From Cichorium intybus (lineage: Eukaryota > Streptophyta > Magnoliopsida > Asterales > Asteraceae), in the NCBI GenBank assembly GCA_023525715.1, contig CM042009.1:124431319-124495318 (forward strand): a DNA stretch of 64,000 bases, in the 5' to 3' direction. Position numbers and translations under genes: made by a program. Positions 1-15,545 of the stretch are shown here, in pieces (position 1 is the stretch's first letter; each line of letters opens with the position of its first letter). The notes under the pieces are model-generated. The model was not told the origin of the DNA, ran no database searches, and worked only from the letters and a program-made list of their open reading frames with translations.

Positions 1-333
<333 letters not shown>

Positions 334-492
334 TGGTTAAAAAGGTAGGTTTTTGGAGATGGAATTATTGTTTTTATGCGGAATTATGTTATTTTGTTGT
401 AAAAGTTAGTATGTCCACTTCCACTTGGGAATGATCTTATACGAAGAGGGTATTTTTTAGAAAACATTGAAGTTAGAGGTTTAGTTCGGTAC

Positions 493-2731
493 CAATTGGA
501 AAGTTCCAAGATGAGATGATGAGAACAACTCCGAGAGGCTCAGGAACCAACTCTGCTCTGCTGGGGAATGCAGCCAGGGGTAATTTTGCCTGTTAATAAT
601 TTATTCAGGAATGATTTACTACTTTACCCCTCAAACATATTCAATCATCGAGCTTTCTACTTTTAGGTACACATATGTACATTTATTACGATATACCATG
701 AAGAAAACTTGTACAGTAAATTACACAACCGGTGCCTTTATATATCAATTTTCAACTTTGGTCCATAATCTTATCACTAGTCGTTACCTCCAACATACAC
801 ACATGGTTTGGTGCGTACATACACATGTGTACGAAAAAGATGTTACAAGGATTGTATCATATAACTAAACAAGCAAACTAATTAAAATTATTGATTTGTT
901 TGCTCTTTCATGTAAACAATATACCGATTTATCATTTAAGGGTATCTTCTTTTTTTTTTTTCTTTTTTTTTTTTTAGTTTTTTGGTGTTTATTCAAAATG
1001 ACCAAATGCGTAATAATGTCGGTGAGATGATTATATGTTGTATATATAATGTTTGTTTCCTTTTGAGGCCAAATAAAACCGTTTGAATGATAAATAATGA
1101 TCACCTTACCATTGCATTACAAAAAACAATATTACAAATGTAAAAGTTAGTTTTTTTATTCATTAAGTTAGATTTTCTTGGTTTAATCGACTAAATTATT
1201 CTATCTATGTTAAGTAAAAAATAAACAAAGTTATATAGTTATTTAGATTAATAGTTTAATGCATTGCGTCTATTAAGGTAAAAAAACAATCTTTACTGTT
1301 ATTATGATAATACATACAACTGTTTGGTGTTAACACCAATTTTGGTATAAAAACGCTTGAACCAAACAAAATTTCTAACAGTGAACAGGTAGTATAACAC
1401 AAAATATAATATTATACTATTTATTAACAATATTTTGGTGTCAAAGTTTTACATGTTAATTTTAATCATTAAAGTTTGATTTTACAAATTGCTAGTTTAT
1501 TTTATTGTTCCCATTTTAAATTTATATATTTAATGTTAATTTAGATGAATAGTTACATTTTGTATCTAATAAATTTTCAAAAATATATAAATTTTTTAAT
1601 ACTTTGTAATATTTAACTAAAAATAACTTAACAATTTGAATATTTTATAGAAAGTTTAAATATAGAAGCGTATTTCTAAAATCTAAATAAGTTTAGATAA
1701 AAGGAAAATAAAATATTTCAAATACCTTTCTTTATTTTGAAATTGATTTTAAGGTTGTATACAAATCATTGTTTTACATTATTTTATATTATTTTGAGGC
1801 AAAAAATAATATTATGATTGAAAATATTCTTACACACCATATATGAAAGCAATTTACTCGAACTCAGATACGTTCTACTATTAGGTTAAAGTTTCTTTAT
1901 CAAGAAAAGGATAAAACTTATCCAATAGTCCAAAATTAATAATCTTATTTTCTTCACCTGACTTATTAAATGCTTGAAGGTCCAATTATGTAATTTAAGC
2001 CATAAAACTAAAAGGACATGGAATTTACCTTTTTGGCAGCCATCCATTGCTTCAAGTTTCCCAGAGCATAATTTATAGATTTCACCACTGTCCCAATCTG
2101 CACAAATTCGTTGCATCATTTGGATCTTATTATTCACAATGAACACACATACATTTACACATACTAAGTGCGTATATGGATTCTTGTTCAAAAGTAACTT
2201 AAACTTTTCTACCATTCAAAATAATCGAAGAAACAAACAAAACATGAAGCCAACTGTAATAAAAGCAAAACTGATCATCGACAAGGATGCAAAGCTATCA
2301 AAGTAGTTATTCTGATTTTCTGGATCACATGAAGTAAAAAAAAAAATAATAAATCATATTAAGAGAAGCATATAAGCATACAAATGAATATAATCAAATT
2401 ATTCGTGGCTTTAAAGTTTAAACAACTCAGAAACTCTAAATCATGTTTCTCGACAGATGAAATGAATCACTTTCCATCAGAATTCAAACCTGAAATACTT
2501 GGTTATCATTCAAATGAAAAAGGTGTATGTGAAAATTACCTCGTCTCTATAGGCTTCGATATGATGCTTGCCTAGATCTTGTTTAAGAGCCATGAAAAAA
2601 TCGTTTTCTCTATCTTCAAGGATATGAAGTAACCCTTGAAGCTGCGAAATCCTCCATGATGGTTCCTTTGTTTTACCGGTATGGAAAGTTTCCCTCAGTT
2701 CCTTCACCGCTGATTCCAAATGACTTTGCAT
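493..2731 (-). CDS. Aldehyde dehydrogenase family 3, copy A, exons 1-3 only
   Basis: These are the first three exons of a second ALDH3 gene: 2540-2731 (64 codons from ATG), 2029-2097 (23 codons) and 493-589 (32 codons plus 1 base). All have GT-AG borders and the same lengths and phases as the complete copy at 34226-39897. The N-terminal part includes LKQDLGKHH and the cofactor-site segment ending SSWNFPI. Differences from the other copy are amino-acid substitutions only; I see no stop or frameshift. Introns 1 and 2 align in part with those of the other copy. The window ends before exon 4. In the complete copy intron 3 is 114 bp, while here at least 490 bp follow exon 3 and contain two TA tracts, so the gene may have an expanded intron or be truncated. 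Whether it works cannot be decided here. Confidence 0.85.
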
Positions 2732-2797
2732 TTTGGAGATTTCGGTTTGTTATGGTATGAAAGTTGTTGGACCAAGGATCGAGGCTCAAGGGATTGT

Positions 2798-2805
2798 AAT
2801 TTATA
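2798..2805 (-). promoter_or_regulatory. Putative TATA box of ALDH copy A
   Basis: TATAAATT on the minus strand lies 66 bp upstream of the ATG. The same motif at the same spacing precedes the other ALDH copy, and the flanking 150-200 bp are clearly similar, so the core promoter was duplicated with the gene. Confidence 0.5.
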
Positions 2806-2940
2806 GAAAGAAGTTGGAAATGAATATTCTGGAAAATGTTATTGACCGACTCAACCACCAAATTCAAGACTGTTGGACCCTTTCACTAGGGTGATGTAAT
2901 GTTTGTTGCTTGTTTACCATCCAACTTAAAATTTAAATGG

Positions 2941-4036
2941 TAAAAGATTATAGGGTTGAGCATCGGGATCAGTAACCGCTGCTTGGAATCGTAACAACTA
3001 TGGATTGCAACTATGGATCCATGAACGATGGTTGTAGAATCAGAACCGACTTTACATTGGTTCCTAAAATATGATATCAGTTGGAACCGAAATAGGTCAT
3101 GATTCAAGTTCTTATTCATTTTTTAAAACTGTTACCCGTTGTGTACCTATCATAGCAGGTTTTGAGATTGGGTGCATATTACTTTTTAGTAGAAAATATA
3201 TAAAAAAATAAGCTAACTTAAATAATCAAGATAAGAATTGTATTAATTAATAAATTGATATTTTGAATTGTTTTAAACAACAACTAAATAATTCATACTT
3301 TCTGTCAAAATTCACAACATGGATAGTACTTGGCATTTGGTTATAAACTATACACATTATATCTTGTAAAAATACTAATTATTTTTTAATACAGTACACA
3401 TTTTACAAGTTGACTATAGAAATCAGTCAACTTTCAAGACAACTTTACAAAAATACCAACTTTCACTCTATAAAAAGTAAATATCAGGTCGGTAAATTTT
3501 TGTGGCAATGTAGACTCCCATTTTAAAATAAATCCCCTGGCCTCTTGTCATTTGGAATTTTGTATATTTACTTATGAATTTCCCAAGTCAACTAATGAAA
3601 CCAATAGACAAATTAGACCAGTCTATAAAGATTTCACTTTTCTCGATAACTAGGAATGGAACCAGGTTAACGCCCTTTAATGGATGAAATTAGACATCAA
3701 TAAGAAGCTTTGGGCCTTGACCTCACCTCATTTCGAGTTTCTTAGAAATTATTATGAATTTACAAAGTAGACTGATACGAACAGTGAACTACACAGACAA
3801 CCCTGGAAAGATTGCAACTTTCCCATTAATTGATTAAGAATAAGATTAATCCCCTATGGTGGTTACAATTACACATCCATACAAAACACCATCCCCTAAC
3901 CTTGCCCTTAAATGATTTTTGTATGATTTTTGGCGATCTTTTGAAAAAAGTGGACTGAATACACAACATCTAGTTTTTGTTTAAGTTTTGAGTTCACTTT
4001 ACTCTCAACACATTAAACACTTAATAAGAAGCTTTT
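2941..4036. other. Intergenic stretch, nothing recognised
   Basis: AT-rich sequence between the duplicated ALDH promoter (similarity to copy B fades near 2940) and the left LTR of Gypsy-1. No convincing gene, RNA or transposon end was seen. Confidence 0.5.
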
Positions 4037-6019
4037 TGTGAAAACCCGAAGACTTATATCAAGTAAGTAGAATTATAAATTATGTAATACTTAGTTGCTA
4101 TATTTGAATCTTTATAGTAGAAAGTTGTAAATAAGGGTATTTTGGTCTTTTGACCCTAAGGGTGACTTTTGTGTAATTATATGATATTATAGTGGTAATA
4201 TTATAAAGAGTAAAACCTTAAATGGGATGTTAAGAGTTTCGAGCCAAAAGTGAACAAAATGGAGTTTGAAGGACCAAATGGTCATTTGTGTAAAGTATAA
4301 AGGTATAAATATAGGGAAGCTTCTATTCCTCTCTATTGAATTCGTGAAACACATCCAACAGAAGAGAAGGAGACCGAGCTCTTGAAACTCTGAAGGATTG
4401 AAGCAAGAAATCGAAGAATTCAAGATTTGAATCGAGATTCCCAAGCCATATAAGGTTAGATTCCATCCTTGTAAGTTAGCTAAACCATTTTGAGTTGAGT
4501 TGAATGTTTGAAAACGAAATTCATAGGTTGAGTGAGGTTTATTTTATATTTCTAACCTCAAACCGTGTTTCAATCATCCTAAGAACTCAATTCAACCATT
4601 GGAAATGGTTAGAAATCGAGAATTTAAGCTTGGAGCTTAAGAACCCTATAATTTGAGTTTCTATGAGGGTGTTTAATCTTAATGTATTAATGAGTTATAA
4701 GGGTTGTATAAGAAGTTTAGAAGTACTATAAATATCATGTTTTAACCTTCAATTGAATCGGATTTGAGTTGAAACCAAACAGGCCATAGATCATAGACTG
4801 TGCAGGAAAATGGGGTTGGATCTGTAGCGTCACACGACCCTGTGTGAAAACAAGCATTAAGTCTGGAAGCCTTACACAACCCCGTGTACTCTTACACGAC
4901 TCGTGTGAAAACAAGCAGTAAGTCTGGAAGTCCAACACGACACCGTGTGACCCCTACACGACCCGTGTGACTTGGAATTGTATAATTCACTTCCATTATG
5001 ACCCTTAATGAGTAGTTTGATCACCTAATCATTAGTATATGTTTAATATGGTATGAAAACATGAAAAGATGAGTTCATATCATGATACAAACAATTTGTA
5101 TAGGTGTGGATAAAACAATAAAGAAACAAGGGAAGGGAAAAGATATGTTGAACACTTAGACATTCCTTGCAAAATCTAAGGTGAGTATGTGTTTAATTGA
5201 TATGGTACATAACAAATAACTTTTTTATTCATTGTGAAGTATTATATGAAATTAAAATCTATAGAGTTAAAGATAAGTTATATGAGAATGATGATATTTT
5301 CATACATTTGCATGATAATCAAGGTTGATATCTTTATATGATAATAGTAGAATTAATATGAGATACAGAGTTAAAGTATTGTAAAGTGTTGTCCGGACTA
5401 GGACCTTACCCACTTGAAGGGGGGGGGGGGGGTCATAAGACACTATCAGGATGGTACCTCCCTTCGCGAAGTAGTGATCTTAGCACACCCTTATGGTTAA
5501 GATCTGTTCTTTTCCATGAAGGGAGATATATATTGGCATGCCCTTGTGGTTAGATTAGTTCTTTGCCACGAAGGGAGATGAATTTAGCGCTCCCTTACAG
5601 ATGGATTTGTTCCATTCTGTGAAGGGAGGTTAATTGTGGAAGTTTTTCCATGTAGAAATGTAAGGTATGAAGGCTCATTCATATATAGTAATGAAGTTAG
5701 AAATAATAAGAAGAATTCAGTTTTCTAGTTGCTTATTAAATTTGTTACTTGTTTTTACACTACTCACAAGACTTCTTGTCTTACATATAATTGTTTTGTT
5801 ACCCAGGTGATAAAGAAATAGTGGATTTTGGGAGAACTAGAAGACATCGATAGTGGGGCATATATTTTGTGCTATGTTTAAATTATGGTTATGTATCTTA
5901 GCTGTAGTACCCTAAACAATGTTTTGAATTGTATAATGGTTTTTGATAAACCACGTTTTGTAATGAAAACTTTGTAAATATGGTTGTAAACTTTTGTTTT
6001 TAAGAAATGGGGTGTTACA
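4037..6019 (+). repeat. Gypsy-1 left LTR
   Basis: The LTR starts TGTGAAAACC and ends GTGTTACA, 1983 bp. It carries a cluster of short palindromes of the form ACACGACCCGTGTG near 4835-4972, a 13-bp G run at 5420-5432, and hairpin-like tandem units containing cttcgcgaag or gaagggag between about 5455 and 5635. Its first 530 bp match 10209-10742, and 5246 to about 5805 matches 10996 to about 11690. Confidence 0.9.
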
Positions 6020-6023
6020 ATTT

Positions 6024-6035
6024 TGGTATCAGAGC
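6024..6035 (+). other. Gypsy-1 primer binding site
   Basis: TGGTATCAGAGC, complementary to the 3' end of plant initiator-Met tRNA, lies 4 bp after the left LTR. This is the usual primer of plant LTR retrotransposons and fixes the plus orientation. Confidence 0.9.
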
Positions 6036-6279
6036 CAAGTTTAAGCGAATTAGGGTGGATTACCATCCAAGGCTTAAACTAAGAAGATAGAAACAAGTAT
6101 ACCATAGTAATTAAGATGTATATCTAGACCTATAGAGTTATACCTATGAGACATAATCTAAAGGATAATATGAGTAAGAGAGTTGCGTAACAACATCAAA
6201 AGATAACATGCTACTGTTTACAATTATTATATAGAAAATGTGTAACTTAAACATGAATTTTATCCATTTACTATAGTAA

Positions 6280-7320
6280 ATGGAAGGTGGTGGACAAGAA
6301 CCGCCAAGTGATGGGCATACAGCAAGTCATAACTCATCACGGGGAAGTGGACTTGCAAATGCTGCAAGTGTTTCGGGGGCTGAGAAACTCCCGCCACCAG
6401 AACCTGTGACATTAGAAGCCATCAAAAACCTTCTTTTGAATCTAAAGACGGAAATGAAAGATGATGTGAACCAAATTATCGACAACAGACTCGGGGAATC
6501 TGAGACTCATTCCTCAAGAACGATGTACTTCTTCGAGGGATGAAGAAAGTGTGGGAATGGAGAACAGAAAATGATGTACTTTTAAATCCTTTCTTTCTTG
6601 TAGACCAACTGAATACCTTGGTAGTGTCGAACCAAGAGTAACCATGATGTGGGTTTGGGAAACTGAATAAGTGATGGAAGTTAGCAAGTGTTTGGAAGGC
6701 GACAAGGTGTACTATGCTTCACGGTTGCTAAAAGATGATGCCTTGGTGTGGTGGAACATGTTATATGAGGGCCTTGGGAAGGACATGGTATACAAGTGGT
6801 CGTGGACTGAATTTGTTTCTCGTTTAAAAAACAAATTTTGTCCCACGAGAGATATAGAGAAGCTAGAGGAAGATTTTCTTACGCTAAAGAAGGGTAACTT
6901 GTTAGTGGATGAGTACACTAAGAAGTTTTGCGACATGCTGCCATTTGTAGAAGAATCTTATTCCACTGCTCGTTCCTCGGTCAACCATTATGCTCTAGGC
7001 TTTCCCTGGGAATGCGAACTTGAAGTAAAGAGAATTGAAAACTTAGATGATGTAATTATTGCAGCTAGAAACATAGAGGATGTAGGGAAGCGTAGGAATC
7101 AAGAACGACCAAACTTTGGTGATAAGAGAAACTATGAAGGTAGCAGTGGAAACTTTAAGAAGAAAGGAAAGTTACAGCCAACCCAGTCTAAGCAGGGGAG
7201 TAGAAAGAAGTGTGAAAACTGCGGCAAAGAACATGAAGGAGATTGTCAATCCGAAGCAGGGGCATGTTATAACTGTGGCCGTTTTTTCATAAGAAGAAAG
7301 ATTGTAAAGTGAAAGATATT
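6280..7320 (+). pseudogene. Gypsy-1 gag remnant
   Basis: An 87-codon open stretch (6280-6543) holds the N-terminal part. A second block (6671-7312) holds the retrotransposon gag domain (LLKDDALVWWNML) and a basic region leading to a CCHC zinc knuckle that begins CYNCGR. Frameshifts separate the blocks, and a further frameshift breaks the knuckle: the expected histidine and last cysteine are read only in another frame. The protein would package element RNA in virus-like particles; this copy cannot make it intact. Confidence 0.85.
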
Positions 7321-7499
7321 AGTGAGATATAGTGTTATTCGTGCCACGAGAAGTGGCATTTCGGTTCGAATTGCCCAAAGAAAGGTGGCGAAACCCTGAT
7401 GTCGACGTCCCAAAAGAAATCGGAATCACAAAAGGTGAAGTCTCGGGCTTTTCAGATTACCCGAGGAGGCGAAGGAGACGCATGATGTTGTCTGAGGTA

Positions 7500-10190
7500 T
7501 TCTTTTTGTTAATTCGCTTCTTGCTTATGTGTTATTCGATTCCAGAGCTACACATTCATTTGTATCACACGAGTTTGGAGTCAAATTAAAAGTGCCATTA
7601 GAACTATTAGATGTAGTTTATGAGGTGTAAGTAGCAGATGGAAAGTATATAGAAGTTCAAAATATGTATAGAAATTGTGAACTTAACATTGATGATAAGA
7701 AGTTTCGATTTAACTTTCTTCCGATTAGGATTAAGTCCTTCGACATCGTAATTGGCATGGATTGGCATGGTGCTAATGATGCAAAGATAGCATGTGGCCA
7801 AAAGAGAGTGTCCGTCAAGACACTTGAGAGCAACGTTTATGTATATGGAGAAAGAAGAAATCGTGTAGTGAACCTCATTAGTGTGATTAAGGCTCGAAAG
7901 TGTCTCTCAAAAGGATGCTTTACCTTTCTAGCTTACCCGACGACCTCAGAAAAAAAGAAGAAGACTTATAGAGATATCGAAGTAGTACGTGAATTTCCAG
8001 AAGTTTTTCCAGATGAATTGCCTGGCTTACCACCGGAAAGACAAGTTGAATTTCGTATAGACCTTGTCACAGGGGCTTCTCCTATAGCGCTTGCCCCATA
8101 TCGATTAGCTCCAACTAAAATGTGTGAGTTAATGACACAATTACAAGAATTAATTGATAAAGGTTTCATTAGACCTAGTTCTTCTCCCTTGGGTGCTCCA
8201 TTTTTATCTGTAAAAAAGAAGGACAGATCAATGCGTATGTGTATTGATTACCGTGGGCTTAACAAAATTACTATTAAGAACTGTTACCCTTTGCCGCGAA
8301 TAGACGATCTTTTTGATCAGTAGCAAGGTGCAGATTATTTTTCAAAAATTGACTTGAGGTCTGGTTATCATCAAGTTAGAGTGAAAGAAGATGATATCGA
8401 GAAGATTGCATTTAGAATCCATTATGGTCATTATGAATTTCTCGTAATGCCATTTGGTCTCTTACCAATGCACTAGCTATTTTTATGGACCTGATGAATC
8501 GGGTCTGTAAACCGTTTTTGGATAAGTTTGTAATAGTATTCATAGATGATATTCTCATATATTCAAAGAATAAAGAAGATCACGAATGTCATTTGGGGGC
8601 GATTCTTGAAGTGTTAAAGAAAGAGCAATTATATGCCAAATTTTCTAAGTGTGAGTTTTAGATGCGAAAAGTGCAATTCCTTGGTCATGTTGTTTCAATC
8701 AAAGGAATTAAAGTAGACCCTTTGAAGATTGTAGCGGTAATGAAATGGGAACCTCCCAAGACACCAACCAAAGTTAGAAGTTTTCTTGGCCTTGCTAGGT
8801 ACTACCGAAGATTTATTCAAGATTTCTCTCGAATAGTCATGCCCCTTACTCGATTAACACGAAAAGAAGTGAAGTTTTGTTGGAAGGAAGAACAAGAGAA
8901 GGCGGTTGGTACACTTAAAGAGAAGTTGTGTGATGCTCCTATTCTCACTTTACCAGAAGGAACAGAAGATTTCATATTCTTCAGGGACGCTTCCAACCGA
9001 GGGCTTGGTTGTGTATTGATGCAACAAGGAAAAGTAATAGCCTATGCTTCCCGATAGCTAAAAGACCTAGAAACACGATATACCACTCATGATCTAGAGC
9101 TTGCAGCAATTATTTTAGCGTTAAAGATTTGGAGGCACTATTTATACGTAACAAAGTGTAAGCTTTATACAGATCATAAAAGCCTTCAGTACGTGTTTTC
9201 TTAGAAAGAATTGAATATGAGACAAAGTCGATGGCTTGATCTCATTAGTGATTATGATTGTGAAATCATATATCACCCGGGAAAGGCGAATGTTGTAGCT
9301 GATGCCTTAAGTAGAAAAGCCCAAGATTTACTTCTAAGTTTTAGGACGCTCTACAAGAAAAGTTAGGAACAAAAATTCATATGAGTACAGTGTACCACCC
9401 AAAGACATATGGTCAAAGTGAAAGGACTACACAGACGTTGGAAGATATGTTGAGGTCGTGTGTTATAGATTTTGGAGGAAATTGGGATGAGCATTTACCC
9501 CTTGTAGAATTTGCATACAACAACAGTTACCACGCCAGCATCGGAATGCCACCTTTTGAGGCATTATATGGTAGAAAGTGCAGAACACCTCTGTGTTGGC
9601 TTGAAGCAGGCGAAACAAAACTCACAGGACCAGAAATTGTAAATATAAGCAATGAGAAGACTGGTGTGATTCAAGCAAACATGAAAGCAGCACAAGACTG
9701 GCAAAGAAGTTATGCAAATTTAAAGAAAATACCATATGACTTACAAGAAGGTGATCTTGTGATGATAAAAGTATCACCTTGAAAAGGGGTGATAAGATTT
9801 GGAAAAAGAGGAAAATTAAATCCAAGGTATATCGGAACTTCTAGAATTTCGAAGAAAATTGGATTATAAGCATTCAAGTTAGAACTACCGCAGGAACTTG
9901 GTGGAATACATGATACGTTTCATGTATGTTACCTGAAGAAATATTTCAGAAAAGAAGACGTGATTATACCTTTAAACTATGTGAGAGTGGAAAGCCCCAA
10001 TAAGCTAGTGGAAGAACCCGAAGTCATGTTAGAAATAAAACCAAAAAAATGAGAAATAAAGAAATTGACAGTGTATTGGTCAAATGGAAACATTCTCTTG
10101 GTTCGACTCTAACCTGGGAGACTTTAGATGAAATGAAAAGAAGATATCCAAATTTTTTTCAACTATGGAAAGATTCCGAGGACGATATCC
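7500..10190 (+). pseudogene. Gypsy-1 pol remnant
   Basis: In order: the end of the aspartic protease (IVIGMDWHG near 7750), the reverse transcriptase entry (LPGLPPERQVEF, MCIDYRGLNK), an in-frame TAG at about 8322, a frameshift near 8460, the catalytic FIDDIL box near 8540, another TAG near 8660, then RNase H to NVVADALSRK near 9320. The reading then jumps to the late integrase (MSTVYHPKTYGQSERT at 9381), so the zinc finger and most of the catalytic core are deleted. A chromodomain-like end (TWETLDEMKRRYPNFF) closes the protein near 10160. More stops follow 9780. Confidence 0.88.
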
Positions 10191-10195
10191 TCTTT

Positions 10196-10204
10196 AAGGA
10201 GGGA
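10196..10204 (+). other. Gypsy-1 polypurine tract
   Basis: The purine run AAGGAGGGA lies just before the right LTR and would prime plus-strand DNA synthesis. Confidence 0.7.
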
Positions 10205-10208
10205 TGAA

Positions 10209-11690
<1,482 letters not shown>

Positions 11691-11699
11691 TAAAGAAAA

Positions 11700-12415
11700 C
11701 ACACAATTGGAAGTTAAGCAAGATTTGGATGGAATGCATATTCACAACAAACATTACATGGTCAGTTATGGGATTTCATTTTCTACCACGTAACCACTCC
11801 ACTTTTTGAAGTTAGTTTGAAGCAAATCTTCACATTCTTAATCCTACACTTTCTTAGTTGGTGAAAACTCTTCGCTCGACTTTTTTATTCCATTTCCGTG
11901 ATTTTTGTAATTATGTTGTCTGTCGTACTAAATAAATAAAGTAAATATTATATGTCATTCAATCTCTTTTTGAAGGTTTTACTTTATTTTGTGCATGTGG
12001 AATGCGTTAAGTATTTAAATTCATTACATGTAAGTAGTTTCGATATGATGTCCTGATTTCATTATGATATTTTTTTCTTATAGCAAGCTCTCCTTCTGTT
12101 TAATGTGTATTTAAGCATATTCTTTGTACATGTTTACAAAAGTTCTAACATCAGTACATGTATTTTGTATTACATTTGAAGAACAATTCTCACGTATATA
12201 GATATTATAGTTGGATTGCAATTTCATTATCTATATTGGTTGTCATATATGTTATACATTTATTTTATATAAATAACATGAAGGATCTTGTATAAAAATA
12301 TAATAAGTTAACAATTGACTCGGGGTTGGATGTGAGTATGTTGATTGAGATTATATCGAGATGTTCTTTAAAGACATTTGATATAATGCATTGTACAAGC
12401 ACATACATGCAGTAA
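11700..12415. other. Intergenic stretch, nothing recognised
   Basis: AT-rich sequence after the broken Gypsy-1 LTR. No gene or repeat structure that I can support. Confidence 0.4.
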
Positions 12416-13320
12416 TTGACAGATGGCTGTTATGTACTCGATCTGCACAAGCAACATAATGATGTTATATCCAGTTTGATTGTGCAATGGAGAGAAATGT
12501 TTTCTTATTTACATGGGCTGTTTTCACTGTCAAAGTATTCAAGGTGTATTGACCTTGACTCTTTTTTACCAGTAGTGTGTAGAATTATAGCTGCTTCAAC
12601 AGGAAATCCTTGTGACCAAATCTAGTCATCCAAAAGATAATGGATTGCTTTTGTACTATGTTTATAAACCATATAGGGACAATTCAAAGCAACACCGAAT
12701 CCAAAATGTCGATACTTTACCGTTAAAGTTACTATTGTGTTTATTGGTGCAAAATCATTACATTATAAGATATTTCGCTTGTCATTCCCTAAAAAATGGA
12801 AAGTGTCTTTTTAGACCATATGATTATATTTATTGTTGCTTTTGTTAATGCTTTAACTAAATATTCTTTTATTGATTTATTGAATTGTATTGAATGTAAT
12901 ACTATTTTCTTTTTTTGTTAGTGAATTAAAAAAGGATAGTCTTGAATATGATACATTTCATTTTGAAAATTTTGACTCACGAGCATGGACATGGCGTCAA
13001 GTTGATCACATCAAGTTGTCATTTGCTTCTCCTACAAATAATGAGCCGGTTATCAGTAGAGGTTGTGCCTACATGCTATTAGACATTGGTAATATTTTGA
13101 ATATTGATACATATTCAGATGAATGAGTAACGTTTGCTCCACCCATCCAACAACATATGATATTTTATACAATTCGAGAAAACGATAAAACATCAAGGAA
13201 AGTTTGAATTTGCTTGTATGTGTGCCAATAGTAATTGGAATGTTTGGGGTATGGACGGTTGATGAGTCAAGGGTGCATTTTGATTTTGAAAACGATGTAG
13301 ACATCGTAAAGTTGTCATAG
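12416..13320 (+). pseudogene. F-box protein pseudogene (associated-domain part)
   Basis: The clearest part is at about 12910-13126, where the translation has FENFDSRAWTWRQVDHIKL followed by VISRGCAYMLL and NILNIDTYSDEW. This pattern is like the beta-propeller-type associated domain of plant F-box proteins. After a frameshift, FACMCANSNWNVWGM and GLGLYRY near 13215-13345 continue the same domain. Upstream open pieces (12416-12625, 12612-12848) may be the decayed middle. Several stops and frameshifts show it is not functional. In working relatives the N-terminal F-box binds SKP1 in an SCF ubiquitin ligase. The family call rests on pattern memory only. Confidence 0.45.
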
Positions 13321-13586
13321 GATTAGGGTTGTATCGGTACAATAAGCATATGATCTTTTTTCCTTTCGATCTAACTTTGAGAGAACTAATTTGACGGATA
13401 GATAATGTTGTATTTTTTATGTTTACTTTGTTTCGGGATTCTTCGTACTTAATTTGTTTGCTTTGGTGTTTTGTTTGTAAATATTTTATTCGAAAGTAAC
13501 TCTTTACTTAAAATGACGTTGTAGGTAGTTTTTGGAAAATTCCCTTGAAAATGTTCACTTATAAACTTGTGATATTAAAGTTAATG

Positions 13587-13588
<2 letters not shown>

Positions 13589-13667
<79 letters not shown>
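13589..13667. repeat. (TA)n microsatellite at hAT copy A
   Basis: A 79-bp TA tract ends at the left border of the hAT element at 13668. A short TA remnant follows its right border, so the element landed inside the tract. Confidence 0.95.
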
Positions 13668-13670
<3 letters not shown>

Positions 13671-15537
13671 TGTTGTAAAAGTCGGCCTAGGCGGCCGCCT
13701 AGGCGGCGCCTAGGCGCTAGGCGGACCAAAACTGCACACGTTTAGTGCTAGGCGGACTAATTAGTCGGGCGTGGTCAACATCGGTCAAAACCGGGCTAGG
13801 CGGTCAAAGGCGGTCAAATGCGGTCAAAATCGGTCAAATACGCTTGTGAAATTTTTCAAAATTGCCCCTAATTTTTCGAGTTTACCCCTCAAATTTTCGA
13901 CCTAATCGACCTAATCCCGCCTCCAGTTTCCAATATTCCTCAAATCAAAACTCAATTTCGTTTTTGATGTTGCAGGTCATCGCGATTCAGCCTGGACTGA
14001 GACACGATTGAGACACGATTCAGCCTCCGCCTCCGCCTGGATTGTACCTTTCTTCGATTCAGCCTCCGCCTCCGGCTGGATCGACAATGCCTCTGCCTTC
14101 GGCTTCATCAGGTTCGTATCAAGTTTTGATTATGAGTTTTGATTATGATTTCGAGTTCTGATTTGCTTTTGATTTCGAGTTCTGATTTCGATTTCGAGTT
14201 GCAGGTTTGATTTTGAGTTGCAGGTTCGAGTTAGTTGGTTTACTTCTGATTTCTCATTTTTCTCATTTTACCTTAATAAGCTTCTTCACAATCTCCAGTA
14301 ATTTTGAGTTCTGATTCTTCAGTCGAGTTGCAGGTCATTGCAAGAGAGAGGAAGAGAGTTGCAGGCTGATGCAATTGCTAAACTTTTGAAGGTCTAGTTT
14401 CAATATTCGAGTTTCAGGTCATCGCATGTTTTGTTAACTTCCCTGTTCATTAATTCCAGGTTCATTATCAAGTTTTGAAGGTCTGATAAAGGTTCGGTAA
14501 TCTTGTAGTTCTTGATTGCGATAATACTCGGTAATTACAGGTTCTCGATTTCTGTCTCCAGCTTCATTCGTTTCCTGCTTTCTCCGGTAAGCAACACAAT
14601 CAATTCCTCTTTTCTGCAAGCCACAGTCGTCTTTTCTGCAAGCCACAGTCGATTTTGGTTTGATTGATTATCTATTTCGATTTCAGATTTTGGTTTGATT
14701 GATTATCGATTTTAATTCAGGGGTTGATACTTGTAATAGGCTTATTCCAGGAGTTGATGAACTAAAAGCTAGTGTAGATACTTGTAAGCCTCTTAAACAT
14801 TACCAAATGGGTTAAATATGGATTTCAGGAGCTAACATGGTGCAAATGATGGTCATCTTATCATTTTTAAACTTGAAACTTGAATATAAATTTTTGTCAT
14901 ATAAATCTTATTTACAGGTTTACTCAGTAATGCTCTAAGTATAAAGCTATTACCAGGAGTTGAGGAACTAAAAGGTAATGCTCTAAGTATAAAGCTATTA
15001 CCAGGTTTACTCAGTAATGCTCTAAGTAAGCCTCTTCAACATAACCAAATTGGTTAATTATGTGTTTAGGGAGCTAACATGATGCAGATGATTGGAACAT
15101 GACCTTGAAATACTTGGGGTAGCTTCGATTTCAGATTACATATACTTGAGGTTTGCCAAAGATTGGAACATGACCTTGAAATACTTGGGGTTGCTGCAAT
15201 AGAGGACCGTTTCAGGTAAGTTTTGATACTACAATGCTATGATTGAAACTACAATGCTGTAATCATGAGAACTGAAAGTAAGATGCTAAAATTAACAAAA
15301 ATTTGAAAGTAAGATGCTATAATAAACAAATTATGAAAGTACATTTCTTTTTCTTGCATTTAGACCCTTATAAAATTACAATGTTTTTAGTCCTATCTCC
15401 CATTTGTATAACAAGATATATATAATTTATTACAATTAATACTCCCCGCCTAGGCGCCGACTAGTCCTCGCCTAGACCGACTAGTCCTAGGCCCCGATCG
15501 ACCGCCCACCTACCGCCTAGCGACTTCTACAACCTTG
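13668..15537 (+). mobile_element. Non-autonomous hAT-like element, copy A
   Basis: Left end CAGTGTTGTAAAAGTCG and right end, reversed, CAAGGTTGTAGAAGTCG form imperfect terminal inverted repeats. Both ends are flanked by atatatat, an 8-bp target duplication as for hAT elements, although inside a TA tract this alone is weak. Copy B at 23120-24829 has the same ends and an unambiguous 8-bp duplication. The subterminal regions are full of GCCTAGGCG-type palindromes and, on the left, CGGTCAAA repeats. No transposase reading frame is visible, so mobility would need a partner in trans. Confidence 0.82.
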
Positions 15538-15545
15538 ATATATAT

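Noticed and set aside
6024..6035. tRNA gene suggested by tRNA-like motif
   Set aside because: Only the 12-bp primer-site complement of initiator-Met tRNA is present; no cloverleaf.
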